Below the pieces are notes generated by a model that was given only the letters and a program-made list of their open reading frames with translations, had not been told where the DNA came from and did not search any database. From Gnetum montanum (lineage: Eukaryota; Streptophyta; Gnetopsida; Gnetales; Gnetaceae): a DNA stretch of 64,000 nucleotides. The stretch lies in contig MNCI01006877.1 in assembly GCA_015680685.1 (NCBI GenBank), positions 95,423-159,422 on the forward strand, in the 5' to 3' direction. Within the stretch, counting starts at the first letter, position 1; each line of letters starts with the position of its first letter. The translations under genes were made by a program, and so were the position numbers. Of this stretch, positions 11,896 through 24,157 are shown piece after piece.

Positions 11896-12960
11896 GATGA
11901 ATACTACTAAAAATATGAAGGAGAATTTATCATGAAAAGACACAAGCTAGTAGGTATCTACAAGAGGATTAAGCAAAGCAAGCGATTATAGGAGAAAGTT
12001 TATAATATCGCCAATACACTACCACGGAAGTGAAGCGTGGCTAGATTCAAGGAAGCACACATGACAATGTAGATAAAGAACTTCCAAACCCACTCAATCT
12101 CTCAATCACACCATTGTCAAAGTAAAGCAGAGATACTTGTTAGGCATCACTAATGTACACTATGAAAAGAGAAAGGGATAGAGAATGAAAGGGAGATAGT
12201 GGAGAGAAAAAATAAAAAGTAATTAAAAGTATGGAAAACATATTACAAACATCGCCAATACACCAATGATGGGGTGCTATGTCACAAAAGTGAGATACAC
12301 CTAGACCCCTAGAGCTGACCTCTTTCTTACTCCACTCATATGCATAGTTCACACTTCTTAGGTCACTCTTCATTTAACATTCCTTCACTACATTAGGGAA
12401 GAGATGGTCATTTGGCCTCACTAATACTGAATATAGATAGAGAGAAAATAGATGATGAGAGGGGATGAGAAGAAGAAAAGGGAAATATAGTACAAAGAAA
12501 ATTTGAAATGATTGTATGTAAAAATAGAGAGTAAACAAATAGGGGAAGAAAAAAAGATATCACTCATACATCTATTATGAGGATGGTGCTATGCTGCAGA
12601 AGTGAAACATGGCTAAATCTTACATATTATATGACTGAAAAGGATGTCATGCATATGACAAAGTAACCCCTTCCTATCCCACTCAATAATACACTCAATC
12701 ACATCCTCACATGAAGCAATGAGAATTAAGTCCTCAAAAAGATCACTACTTTTGCAAAGCATGTAGAATAGAATAGGATAGATAGCATATGGAGATGGAA
12801 GGAAAATAGTTAGAGAAATAGTAGAATATGAGATAGAGAGGGGGTAGCAAAAAAGTGCAAGAAAAATAGAGTCTAGAGCAAACCTATTATCCTGATGTAG
12901 TAGATAATAAAATGTTACTATGAGAACATTCATTTGATCTTAGACAATTAACTGGTTTAG
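11896..12960 (-). repeat. Three degenerate direct repeats between integrase and LTR of C
   Basis: Three related blocks start near 12005, 12245 and 12560. Each has a GCCAATACAC-like or CATCTATTATGAGG-like lead, a GAAGTGAARCRTGGCTAG-like line, a Ctctcaatcac-like or actcaatcac-like line and a purine-rich GAGAGAAAATAG-like tail. Spacing is about 240-330 bases. No protein homology seen; short minus-strand open frames at 12140-12373 and 12613-12933 fall inside the repeats and are probably chance. Confidence 0.5.
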
Positions 12961-14350
12961 CATTGTAGTGTGGCTACATGTAGTAGAATTTGAGAAAGCT
13001 ATTGTTAACAAGATCTAGAAAGTCACGTTCTTCTAGATTAGATAGGATGTTGGCACCATTTTTTAGAGATTGAACTTCCATGATAGGACCCTACTAGTTG
13101 GGAGAGAACTTTGTATCTCTAGAGTTTGGAAATTGGCATAGCACTAGATCACCCTCATGGATCTCTTTGAATCGAACATGTTGGAAGTGCTAGTGATGAA
13201 TATCTGCTTGATATTTACATAGGTGAAAAAGAGCATCTTGCGAATGTTCTTCAAGAAGATTCAACTTAATACATTGCATACTGTTATTGTCCAGATGTGA
13301 ATACCAATCATGCAAAGCAACATGAAGAGATGAGATGTGGAGCTCAACTAGTAAGATCACCTTAGAACCATAGGTTAGGAAGTATAAAGTATGACTAGCA
13401 GATATATAGAAAGTGATATGTTTAATCCAAAAGGGTATGGAATAGTTAATGTACCAGTTGAATTGGATTTTATTGACCATGATATAGACAAAGCATATTA
13501 TACTTTTATTAGTAGACTTAACTTATCTATTAGACTAAGGGTAGTAAGGTGATGAAACGGATTGAGTGATATCGTAAATGGAATAGAAATTATATACCTG
13601 CTTACTATTGAACTAAGGCCCATTATTAGTTACAATTTAGAAAGGTAAGGTAGAATGAGCTATGATGTCATTATGAATAAAGTGATAGATGGAATGGGAT
13701 TTGGTGGAATGCAAAGGAATAGTATCTACCATCTTAGTGAAGTATTCCATAGTAGTTAGAATAAATTGGTGCCTAGTAGATGAAGAAGGATTCATACCAC
13801 CAATAAGATCCAAATCTTATTTCTGAAAGGGCCATGTGATCTGAGACATGTTAAGCTCTTGTAAAGGAAAGATATAAGAGAATTATGTCATTGAAAAGTA
13901 CCACATGTTTTGATGAGGTGATAAGCATATTTGACTAAGGTTGATCACCAATAGCATAAAGAAATAATGAGAGTTTCTAGGGAGCATGAACATAAATGTT
14001 CACCACAAACTCTTGAGTGGACTTGATCAAGAACTATCTTAGACACTCTAGGACTATGAATATGTAGAAGAACACTTGTAGAATAAACTTGATAAAGGAT
14101 ATTAGGATTTACTAATCATAAATATTGACTACATTTACACAAGACATCCTTTTGTGCAAACATAATATGACTAGGAGTTTCCCCAATTATAAGATAGTGG
14201 ATAAGTTTAGTATATTATTGATTATTATCTTCTATATTGATAGTACTTACCAATACACTTAGAAATTACATGATAGGTGTTAACAAAATAGATTGAAAGA
14301 GTTTATCTTGCATAGAAGAATAATCACCATGGATAATTAAATTTGTAAGT
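12960..14350 (-). pseudogene. Integrase of element C
   Basis: Minus-strand translation shows, in order, a degraded zinc-binding region (about 13850-14080), a LDLIGGM segment (first catalytic Asp retained), YFTKMV, IVTNNGP (second catalytic Asp now Asn), VSSPYYP followed by an altered NGQAE position (Glu now Lys), then LTYGSKVILLVELHI and a LFHLCKYQ tail, ending near 12990. This enzyme would insert the element DNA into chromosomes. Two of three catalytic residues are lost and stops are frequent. A 96-residue open frame at 13190-13480 is part of it. Confidence 0.85.
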
Positions 14351-14419
14351 AAATTAGGTAGCATATTCTCAGAAGAAAAATTTGGCTCAAAGTATGAGAA
14401 GAAAAGAAAAAGATATGTT

Positions 14420-14860
14420 CCTTAGTCATTTGAAGGTAAGGAACTAAGTCATGAGCCTAACGGTCATAGTCACCATTAACATAATTTATGATGAGCTGTG
14501 AGTCATCATAAATAATAATATTTTTAACTTGATTTTGTAAAGTTAGTAGAAGACCTTGTATGAGAGCCTGATATTTAGAAACATTATTAGTGCAAGAAAA
14601 ATCAATATTGTAAGCCTGATAAAAAATTTCTTAGTAGAGAAGATAAGGACACAAGCTACACTAGATCTGAAAGATGTATGTGCTCCATCAAAATAAAGGA
14701 CAACATCTAAATCTTCAACGTTAAGTTGTAAGCTATGAACAACATCCATTATTTTAGAAGAAGAGATAAGATCAACTATAGCTTGAGCTTTAATTGAGTG
14801 TTAAGATAGGAAACAAAGATCAAAATCTATGAGAAAATTCTTTCAATGAGCCATGTGATG
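14420..14860 (-). pseudogene. Second (type I) RNase H of element C
   Basis: The minus strand codes LYFDGAHTS (first catalytic Asp), an ALIQGLL-type helix and DDSQLIINYVNGDY, the pattern of a cellular-type RNase H. It lies between the RT-linked RNase H and integrase, the arrangement of Tat/Ogre elements, where the extra RNase H is thought to take over the RNase H role. Frameshifts and stops are present. The catalytic Glu region is disrupted. Confidence 0.75.
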
Positions 14861-15250
14861 ATTATCAAAAGGATTATTAGCCATAAATTTAAGATAACAA
14901 AGACCTTAGCATTTAGAAGGTAGTGTCTCTACTTTTTGAGGAGATAGAAAAGACTTAGGTAGGGCTTTTCAATATCTGAGTATCTAGTCTCACAATCTGA
15001 AAAAGGATGAAATATGTAATATATAGAAAGATCAACTCTAGCTTCTCATCATTGGAAAACCATGGTAGAGATGAAATGATTGGACTTGGATAGTTAAAGA
15101 TAGAAGGGTTGATTGAATTGTGGAGGATGTAGAATGGGAAGAGTTTTTTAGGCTTCTTTGATGGAATCAAAGGCCATTTGGCACTCTTCCTCCAAAATGA
15201 AAGAGGTAGATTTATGAAGCAAATAAATTAAAGGATGAAATTAATTAGTA
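14860..15250 (-). pseudogene. RT-linked RNase H region of element C
   Basis: The minus strand keeps an EEECQMAFDSIKEA segment followed by LPILHPPQFNQPFYLYLS-like sequence, the usual RT-connection and start of the Ty3/gypsy RNase H. The rest is badly decayed. An open frame at 14955-15170 lies within it. Confidence 0.55.
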
Positions 15251-16010
15251 AGGTTGGAAACGAAATGATGGATTGATTAAAAGAGGACTCTCAAAGACAT
15301 GCATACCTTGAATGTCCTTAGGAGGTGCAAGATCAAGGATAGCTTTGACCTTGTTAAGGTTAATAGCTATACCACATTGAGAGATAAGATAGCCTAACAA
15401 TTTTTTGGATAAAGACATCCAAGATACACTTCTTGGGATTAAGAAGTAGGTTAAACTTGTCATGGTGAGTTAGAACTTAATCTACGTTAGAAGCATGATT
15501 AGTAGCTAAGGTAGACCCGATGGTCATGTCATCAACATACTCATTAACTACATCAAATATCATGTCATTAAAAGCCATCACACGTTGGTAGGTAGCTCTA
15601 ACATTCTTGATCCTAAAGGGCATTTTCATGTAACAAAATATTCTTCAAGGAGTCATGAATGTGATATAGTGCTAGCACTTTGGATTTATCTAGATTTGGT
15701 AATAGCCAAAATATCCATCCATGAAGGACATGAGAGCATAACTAGCTATAAAGTCAATTAGCTAATCAATGTTAAGTAAAGGAAAATCATCCTTAAGAGT
15801 GACCTTGTTAAGGTCTTAAAATTTAATACATAAGCAAATGCCATTATTCTTCTTGCAAACTACAACCATGTTTAAAACCTAGTAAGAATAGTTGATAGAT
15901 TGGATGAATCTAGCATTTAAGAGCTTTGTTATCTATTCTCTTATGCCAAGAGCTATAGTAGGATGAATTTTCTAATCTTTGGTTTAACAGGTTTGGAATC
16001 TTCTTCCAAG
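15245..16010 (-). pseudogene. Reverse transcriptase of element C
   Basis: The minus strand gives, in order, IRPRLRKFHPTIALGIREE, VVCKKNNGICLCI, a LKDDFPLLNID segment, SFMDGYFGYYQI, FMTP, CYMKMPFRIKNVRATYQRVM, VVNEYVDDMTIGS (complement of the YVDD codons at 15528-15539), LLNPKKCI and LLGYLISQCGI, then KVKAILDLAPPKDIQG. These are the RT palm and thumb motifs. YVDD is intact. The block is broken by stops and small frameshifts. It copies element RNA into DNA. Confidence 0.85.
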
Positions 16011-17060
16011 ATAATGTTATCTTGAATAAGCTTTGAGTCTAGACCAAACATATCACTATATTCCTAGGAAAAAGTAATTGAATGCTTCTTTAAAGTTACT
16101 AGAATAGACTCCTAAAGGTTTTTAGAGACAAGGACACTAAGTTGATTGATTGTTAGTTAGAAAAGACTTTTGGTCCACAAGAGAGAGATTTAACTAAGGT
16201 AAGAGTTCATCCTCAATAACATCTAAAGAGGACAAGAGAAAAACTAGATTCAACACTAAGTCAAGGAAAGTAGGATCTAGAGTTCTATTAACTTAAGATC
16301 AAAGGTTGAAGTAAGGACCCTAGATAGGTGCCCATGTTTACCTAGAATAGAATCAAAGTATTAAAAGAAGTTGAGTTATTGAAATTCTACATCATCCATT
16401 TTCATATGGTGATATAGATTGGACTAGGAGAAGTAGTCTTGTGGGCTTTGGAGACAATCCTTACGAGATTCTCTACAAAGCTCATAGAAATCATCTATAA
16501 GCTATGGTCAAGCATTGAGAAATTAATCAAGGATGTCTTGGTCTATAGAAAATTCCTGGATAAGATATGGAAATGAAGAGAATATCAATATTTTAGTGTT
16601 GATAGCACATTACTAATAGAGATACAAATCACCAAAGAAATGTCCAATCCACCAGGTTTTCAAGTTTTTGTTAAGAGGTGAGTTAAAAAAGATTAGAAGC
16701 TAAATGAAGAAGTTAGTATTTATTTCCTAAAGATACTAACTTTGAAATTTTATGGTGCATGTTTAATGATCTAGACTTCCAAAGTCCTGATCATTTGACA
16801 TTCCTCTATAATCTATTATGAGAATTATCCCGACATTAGAATTGGAGGCCTCACGTGACGTCTAAATTCAATGCAAAGTACACGAGCCTAAAGACATAGA
16901 GTTTGGAGTGGATATGAAAGAAGCAAATGGCTAAAAGAATATCCTAACTCTATGTCTTAGGATGATCCTTGATCCCTTTGTCCATAATAGAAATATTAAG
17001 GGAATAACATGATAGACTATGTATGATTAATAAAAAGCTATGCTGCAAACAAGGTTATTT
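16010..17060 (-). pseudogene. Protease-RT linker region of element C, decayed
   Basis: Minus-strand frames give weak coding traces upstream of RT (for instance a HGHLSRVLTS segment near 16330), consistent with the polyprotein linker of Tat elements. Beyond about 16800 I see no element C coding. The sequence CACGTGACGTC at about 16853-16863 keeps two intact CpG sites in a CpG-poor background. Confidence 0.35.
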
Positions 17061-19430
17061 TTTTCTAGTGTGTGTAGACTAGAAATAAGTGATGGTCACT
17101 TGGGATTTGGCTACACTAAGGTATTAGTTGGACTTCCTAAAAAAGAAAAATAAAAATTGATAGCACGAAGCTAGATTCAAAAAATCTAATAATGATGGAC
17201 AAATTCACAAAAGAAAGATGTTATGAATGTCAAAAATGGGAATAGTAAAGACTTAAAGAAGTTTTTCCTTTTATTCATTAAAAGGCTCTTCTACAAAAAG
17301 ATTAGGCAAAAGTGGGAACTAGTACCTAGGAGGTTGTATGGACTATATAGGGTAATGATCCAAGGGAGGATAGCCAACTAGATAGTAGTAATCTCTCAAG
17401 GGATAGTTGAAGAGATAGATAAACTACTCCAAGAAGACAAAAAAAGGAAAGCAGATGATAATGAGAAAAAGGCTCAATTTTGATTTTCATTACAAATTTA
17501 TAAGAGTACCGGAGACACTATTCACCCATGAAGGAGAGATGCAAGATAACATTACTTTAGAAGCAGACTTCAAGCCTTCACTATGCTAATATTTTGGGAT
17601 TAGTATGTTAGCTTATAACATTAGAGGTGGTGGTCCTTTGACAACAATGTCAAAGACTAGAGATGAAGTTGGATCTTCAATATCTGAAATTCTTAAAGAG
17701 CCTGAGAAGAAAATAAATGAATACATAGAGGAAGGAAAGAAGGAGATATTTAAAAAGGAAAGGAATCTAGAGAAGAACTTTTCAAGGGGAAAAAATCTCT
17801 TCGCCAACATTAGAAGTCAATGTTTATAAGAAGAAACTAGAAGCAAGAATAAGTGTTTGTGCAAATTTTTCACTAGGTATCTTTGACATGACATAGTTTC
17901 TAGTTTCAACATTTCAAAAAGGTGAGATAATGCTAACACTTAATTATTTCTTGACTACAGTAGCTACAAGAGCTAGAAGCGCTCTAGAACATGAAGTAAA
18001 GAGGCTACATTCTACCTTTTCTTTAATTTCTAAAGCATAAAAGAAAGGCATGAGACAATATTAGAAGGACTTCTTGGAGGACTTGTTTTCATCAGAGGGA
18101 AACAAAAGGGTAAGAGAAAGTATAACTATTTCTAACTACTTCAATTTACCTTTTGATGAAATAGGCCAAGAAGAGCAAGCTGGTACTAATAGGAGAGGGG
18201 AAAAAATTCCAAAATTTGAACTTCCTCCTCTACCTCCTATAGACATCACTCCTCCAATCAAACCAGTTTCGATGGATGCAAAGGTTTGCAAGTGGATCAA
18301 GAAAGTGATGAGTTCAAGACTTTGCATATCATATGCTAAGTAGAAATGACATGATGTCAAAAATTTCTACATTGGTTATACTTTGATGTCTAAAATAATC
18401 ATCCATTTTCTTCTCTTCACCAAAGATGAAAAGGAAAACATGGGCATGCATCAAAGACAAGTAGATGATGTTGAAAGGTCTAGCGGAAGATATAAAACTG
18501 ACTGAAGCTATTATCTCTAGAAGAAGGTGAGTTAAAAACATTATTGTTGTAGAATAATGTTCATTGGCTAGATACAAAGAATCTAATGTTTTCTTGGTTG
18601 AACTACAAAAATAAAAGTAAAGTTAAACAAGGATCAAGTGACTTTTCATGATTCTATAATAAACATAGATGTAGCAACTAAAATGATTGCTATAAAAAAA
18701 TAAGTTCTACCCTCAACTATGCTATGGATATGTAGGTGTTGGCTATTTAGCATGCCAACATCAATGTCATACTCCTAGACTCATGAAGCAAGCATGAAAA
18801 GATAAGAAAAAAAGTGAGAGATAAATAAAGATGTTGTTAGACCAAGTAGAGCTATTAGAAGTAGAAGTACAAGGTAGCAGTATGATTAGGCACAACCCTC
18901 CCCCTTATGCATTTTGAATAGAAAGAAAAAAAGTGGTGGAATTTTAAAGAGCCTTAATAAGAAGGATACAGTTGTCAATTACAATGATATGTTCAATGAA
19001 CAACTTAAGGAATTTAGCTATAACATGGACAAGTTGGGGAAGGATATAATAGACTAATAAGAAATGGTACAAAAGTGAGTACCATGAGCTACTTAAAGAA
19101 AATAAAGGCCTATATATAGATATAAAAATAAGAAATCTAATTATTAAATAGATAAAGTTAAAGGAATTATTTGAAGATTTTGCACAAAGTATAGCAATTA
19201 CCACACTAGTAGAGGAGTAGGAAGATCCTAAAGAAGAACCAACAATATAAGGGGAAGCTAATGATATCTTCTCGAAAGAGCTAAAGGCCTATAAGAAGAA
19301 TGAACTAATATTCTATTTAAGATTTCAAGTTTAGATTTTGACAAGTTAGACATAGCAAATATGAGCTTGGATGAGATAGAGTAGTGAATCCTTAAGATTT
19401 ATGAAGACACCCAAGGTAAGCATTAATAAT
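17060..19430 (+). pseudogene. Unidentified plus-strand coding relic inside element C
   Basis: Open segments on the strand opposite to C form a loose chain: a Lys/Glu-rich segment around 17220-17460 (DLKKFFLLFIKRLF, LVPRRLYGLYRVM), an open frame of 74 residues at 17605-17829 rich in Lys/Glu and likely helical, an open frame of 89 residues at 18074-18343 with a Pro-rich part (ELPPLPPIDITPP), and further decayed Lys-rich frames to about 19420 (FNEQLKEFSYNMDKLGKDI). I do not recognise the family. It sits between C protease and C RT, where Tat polyproteins have no such gene, so it is probably another inserted element or an antisense ORF. No LTRs or terminal repeats were found around it. Confidence 0.4.
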
Positions 19431-20110
19431 TCTAAGTATTCATTTCATTTTATTTTATCTAAGAGATAAAATAAAATAAAACTAACTCATTTGATCTTAA
19501 TTCTTTTTATACAAACCCCAAAGAGAGCAACCAGTGACCAACAAATAAAAAACTAATGTCAATGCAAATTAACGAAGAGGCAGAAGAAGAAACTAATAGA
19601 GAGCAATAATATTGCTAAGTGTAAGATTGTACAATTTTTTTTTCTACATCACTTATGTCTAACACAAGACATTGTGTGAAATGTTAAGTGTGCTTGATGT
19701 TAGTTTTAATGTTATGTCAAAAGTTATGATGTGTGTCAAAATTTTTATAAATACTTTTAAAATAAAATAAAGAAGCAACGTTCACATTAATTTTGACTTA
19801 GCCATTTTTCTATGTAGTAATAGCTAGAATTGACATGACACATCAAAGCTAGTAACTGTTAGTTAACTTAACATTGTTCATTAATAAAAAATGATTAAAG
19901 AGAAAAGTTAAAGAAAATTCATTAATCATCATTTCCTAATAACAACGAATAGCAAGAGACAACTAAAAGAGAAATCCTAACATGTGCTAGTAGACATCCA
20001 TCACCTAATGGGAGATAAAAGATGAAAAATAAGAAAAAAAAAGCTACGATAGCCTATAAATCTAAGGTTATCACATCATAATAAACTTCCAAGCAATTGA
20101 GTAAGAAGGA
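19431..20110. other. AT-rich non-coding stretch with hairpin
   Basis: No coding recognised. It contains a perfect 14-base inverted repeat with a 3-base loop at 19447-19477 (ATTTTATTTTATCT, AAG, and complement), just past the end of the plus-strand relic. Confidence 0.45.
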
Positions 20111-20987
20111 TAAGGAGAATTATTCTTCTTAGATGAGGATATGTCCAGTTCAACAAAGCCTAAGTTGATGAATTTAATGTTAGAATGAGACTCATTGCCC
20201 AAGATTGTCAGATTTCTTATAAGAATATGGAATTGTAGGCTTGCCTATAGCTTCAAGCTAGATTTCAAATAATTTTCCACTACGTTGATAGCAATGTGCT
20301 TCTCGATCTAGGTGCAAAACACTAGGAATTTACCTATCCATAGAGATAACTACCTCATGATAGTGAATAGGTATGTGTATCTCCTAATGTTTTGGAGAAG
20401 ACACATCTCTATGTTGAGGTAGCCAGGGACATCCTAGTATACCAATAACAACACACCCACATATCACCATAAAGATAATGTAAAACTACACTGCATTACC
20501 TACCATGAATGGTATCCTAATGGAACCTATAACCTCTACTTGCATACCATTAAAAAAAATGAGGTTGGTGCAAGTTTCATTAAATACTAACTAATCCTAG
20601 AGGTTAGGATACTTGATAACATCCCATGTGATTACATTTGATCCAAAAATATCATCAACATGTATTAGCAGGACTAAAAATTCTAGAGACAACTTAATAG
20701 TGATGTAGAGTGGAAGATGATAGATACTCTCTGTTTTTAAGTTTGTCTTAATGTTTTCACCAAAGAAGTTCAGACTATCTAGTCCATAGTAAGGAATTTG
20801 GAGAAAAGAGAATATAGCTTCAATTTGAGTAGGAGTGTCACTTGGGACCATGATATTCTTAAGAACATCATATAGTGTAGCCCAATGTTATTTAGAAGTT
20901 TCCATGAGGTCATACATGGACAAGGTGATGCCTTTAGAATGGACAATAGAGGTCATTTTCTATAGAATCTTACTATTCATAACTAAG
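20110..20987 (-). pseudogene. Protease region of element C
   Basis: Minus-strand translation shows LPLYITIKLS, a SNVITWDVIKY segment, FFNGMQVEVIGSIRIPFMVG, a VVIGILGCPWL segment and EIHIPIH, matching the order of Tat-lineage aspartic protease regions. The catalytic Asp-Ser/Thr-Gly is degraded. A minus-strand open frame of 84 residues at 20597-20851 belongs to it. The right side runs into an assembly gap. Confidence 0.65.
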
Positions 20988-21406
20988 NNNNNNNNNNNNN
21001 NNNNNNNNNNNNNNNNNNNNNNNNNNNNNNNNNNNNNNNNNNNNNNNNNNNNNNNNNNNNNNNNNNNNNNNNNNNNNNNNNNNNNNNNNNNNNNNNNNNN
21101 NNNNNNNNNNNNNNNNNNNNNNNNNNNNNNNNNNNNNNNNNNNNNNNNNNNNNNNNNNNNNNNNNNNNNNNNNNNNNNNNNNNNNNNNNNNNNNNNNNNN
21201 NNNNNNNNNNNNNNNNNNNNNNNNNNNNNNNNNNNNNNNNNNNNNNNNNNNNNNNNNNNNNNNNNNNNNNNNNNNNNNNNNNNNNNNNNNNNNNNNNNNN
21301 NNNNNNNNNNNNNNNNNNNNNNNNNNNNNNNNNNNNNNNNNNNNNNNNNNNNNNNNNNNNNNNNNNNNNNNNNNNNNNNNNNNNNNNNNNNNNNNNNNNN
21401 NNNNNN
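20988..21406. other. Assembly gap (419 N)
   Basis: Run of N inside element C between protease and gag. Open frames drawn across it are artefacts. Confidence 0.99.
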
Positions 21407-23308
21407 ATTAGCTGAATGTGATGAAAGTGTGCTCTCACTTGATCAAAGACCTATTTCTTCTTAAGGTGACCATCCCTAAGAATATTTTTTAGGAGTAAAG
21501 ACTACCTCATGGGTATCTTCATGTACTAATCTCTACTCCTATGAGGTCTAGCTAGTTGAGTAAATGAGAAAGTAGTTTATGGGGAATTGTTTTGTTCATT
21601 AGAGAGAAAGAAAATACTTGTGGAAGTTAAGGGTTTCTTCTCTTATTTAGAAGACTTGGTAGCTTTACTACAAACTATGATGAATTCCTTGTCATTGCAT
21701 TGAATGAATACTTCTTTAATGTGTCTGGTAGTCAAGAAAGAATCATTTAGAATACGATGCTTAGGATAAGCCATCCTCTTCTGAATGCATTCAATAACAT
21801 CTACTTTAAAGATGTTTTGCAATTATCATTCATCCAAATGATAGGGAAATTTTGTTGATGTCATTGTCTGTTAAAAAATGAACTTATTAATGGATTCATT
21901 TGAAGCTTTCATGATGCAAAAAAAAGACATGACGATGGTGCTTTGATGCATAATGAACTTGAAGCATTCAATAAAGGTTATCATCAATTGTTTAAGAGAG
22001 GTGATAAATCCATGCGCTAAAGACATGTACCATTCCAAAGCTCTTATAGATAATGAGTTGGAGAAATTTGTCAGCACAATGTGAGGGTAAGGAGCTAGAA
22101 GCATGCATTCATTGTTGAAAGTAACAACATGATTCATGGGATCTCTTACTTTGCTATTATACTTGGTGAAATTAGGTAGCGAAACTTCCTTAGCCAATTT
22201 TTTCATAAGGATTATAGAGCTAATAGAGTTATTTAATACCTTATCCAAGGAAATAGGAGCATTTCCTTGTAACCTAAGAACCTTTTTTATTTTATTTCTT
22301 TCATTACATTGAAGATGTAGCATTATGTCATTAAGTAGCACAACTAGCTATATATTTATTCTATGGAAATTTATAAGGGATGGGATCATTATAACTAGTG
22401 AAGAAGTTTGGAAAGGAGATATATAAGGCATGGGCCCACTTCAAGCTAGTGCAAGTATACCCAAAGAAATAGGGTTGTATGTGTATAGATGAAAAGGGAA
22501 TGCACCTGTGGCTTGTGGAATGCCAAATGGTTGTGAAGCATGAGTAGACAATGGAAAAGGTTGAAATGGAGGTATTGTGAGTTAATGTTGAGGGATAGAA
22601 AAAAATGTAGTTTCAAAAGGTGAAATTGATGATAGGAAAATGGAGTGTAGCTTACTAACATTGTTGGATGAAACAAGTTGATAAAGCATAGTAGTAGTAA
22701 TAGGGAGACTAAATGGTTCAATAGAGAGGGAAATTGATCTAGGTGCACTACTTTGAGCAAATGAGATATTAATGTGATGAATGTGATAATAATTAAGGTT
22801 ACTTTTGCTACGTCCCCTAGCTAGTTATTCTTCATCTTCATCTATCAAGTGGATGTCAAAAATAGAAGTAACATTTCCTCTCCTTATCCTAAGAGTGATA
22901 TGATAATCAAGAGGTTGATCCAAGATGTTGTTCATCCTAGCTTCTTCAATCTATAGATGAACTTATTCCTGCATTTGCTCTTGTTTCATGACAAAGTCTA
23001 GTAGATCCTTAGCTTCCTCATCATCTAGCTCATTAGGATAATCAAGATTAGGAATAAATGATGGAAAATTGTTAACCTAATCATACTCTACCATGAGCCT
23101 AAATACATCAAAAGTCAAGTTTTCAAGCTCCCATTTGGCATAGGATACCTTGTAATTTTGAGGGTAAGTCCACGTGAAAAGGCTTGATTACTCCTAAGAT
23201 CTAGTGATTTCTCAACGTTGGAGACACTTGAAGTAGGTGATGAAGCCACAAGAATAACTGCAGAAAGTCTATAATTTCAGAGGGTTACTACCAACATGTC
23301 AGCTTATC
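21407..23308 (-). pseudogene. gag of element C
   Basis: The minus strand carries a gag core in a 156-residue open frame at 21871-22341: LAKEVSLPNFTKYNSK, then FSNSLSIRALEWYMSLAHGF and LMITFIECFKF, the standard retrotransposon gag pattern. Upstream (22400-22800 on plus) is a Pro/Ser/Phe-rich N-terminal region (PPFQPFPLSTHASQPFG). The capsid protein would package element RNA. Similar gag copies are at 1-4045. Upstream sequence is interrupted by element A at 23309. Confidence 0.8.
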
Positions 23309-23313
23309 CTTGG
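23309..23313. other. Target-site copy left of element A
   Basis: CTTGG here and CCTAG at 33229-33233 flank element A. Each differs by one transition from CCTGG, a cytosine methylation (CHG-type) site, so they read as one 5-base duplication decayed differently on the two strands. Suggestive only, given five bases. Confidence 0.5.
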
Positions 23314-24021
23314 TGATAAACTCAAAAATTTCACCATAATGACATCATAGTTACGATATCATATCTACGATGTTGTAGATTCCATTTCATATCTCATGAT
23401 ACATTATCATGTAAACAATACTACAAGGTGTGTGCCACCCTATAAAAGTAACAATTAGGTGCATGGATCCACAAGAGATATGCTAACATAGTAGTAGAAC
23501 TCTTTTAGTTTGTTTTCATGATTTTAGCTTTCAGTTTTTAGCAATGTGTGCCCACAGTGTCATGTTAAGTAATTGAATAGAGTCTTTATTCAAGTGTGAA
23601 GCACTTAAGTGTAGCTACTTGGTAACCTAGTAGTACTATCACTTGGTATGCCCAGTAGTGTGGTACTTGGTAATCCTAATAGCAGTTACATGAAGTCCAA
23701 GGTGTAAACAGTAGGTCAAGATTAGCTACTCATCACATAGGCTACATTAGAATTGTTTATTGTCACTTAGATTTAGAAAGTATTCCATTTACATCATGTT
23801 TACTAGGTGAATTATGGCCAATACAACATCATCTATCATATACCTCATTGTGAGTTAAACCATACACATTGAATTTACTAGCTCATGTAGGAAGATAATG
23901 ATCATGAACTCTAACCAATTACTTGCATAGTCACATTGCCTTGTCTACTAAATTTGACTAAGATTGTGTGAAAACAATCGTATCTTGTATGGTCAAGTGT
24001 TGGATACTCCACTACTCATCA
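23314..24021 (+). repeat. 5' LTR of element A
   Basis: Begins TGATAAACTC and ends CTACTCATCA. Pairs with 32291-33228. Contains ATATC-rich U3 sequence (GATATCATATCTAC at 23355-23368), a CCTATAAAAG box near 23434 and the ACTTGGTAACC-type direct repeats. It lacks about 190 bases present in the 3' LTR (32577-32763), including the AATAAA-containing part, and one copy of a roughly 50-base repeat. Confidence 0.85.
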
Positions 24022-24022
24022 T

Positions 24023-24040
24023 TGGTGCTATTTCCAAGGA
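24023..24040 (+). other. Primer-binding site of element A
   Basis: TGGTGCTATTTCCAAGGA, one base after the LTR. It corresponds to the TGGCGCCGTTGCC-type site complementary to tRNA-Asp used by Athila-type elements, with C-to-T and G-to-A decay. Confidence 0.65.
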
Positions 24041-24157
24041 TAAGTCAATGTTATGCTAAATAATTAATTTTTCAAAGTTTAAGGTATCTAAAACTTAAAG
24101 TCAAATGCAACAATTATAAGTAAAGCACACTATTAACACAAACTATCTAAAAATTAT

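Noticed and set aside
20835-21464. Long open frames across 20835-21464 (+) and 20983-21438 (-)
   Set aside because: They are made mostly of N; the real sequence on both sides is minus-strand element C.
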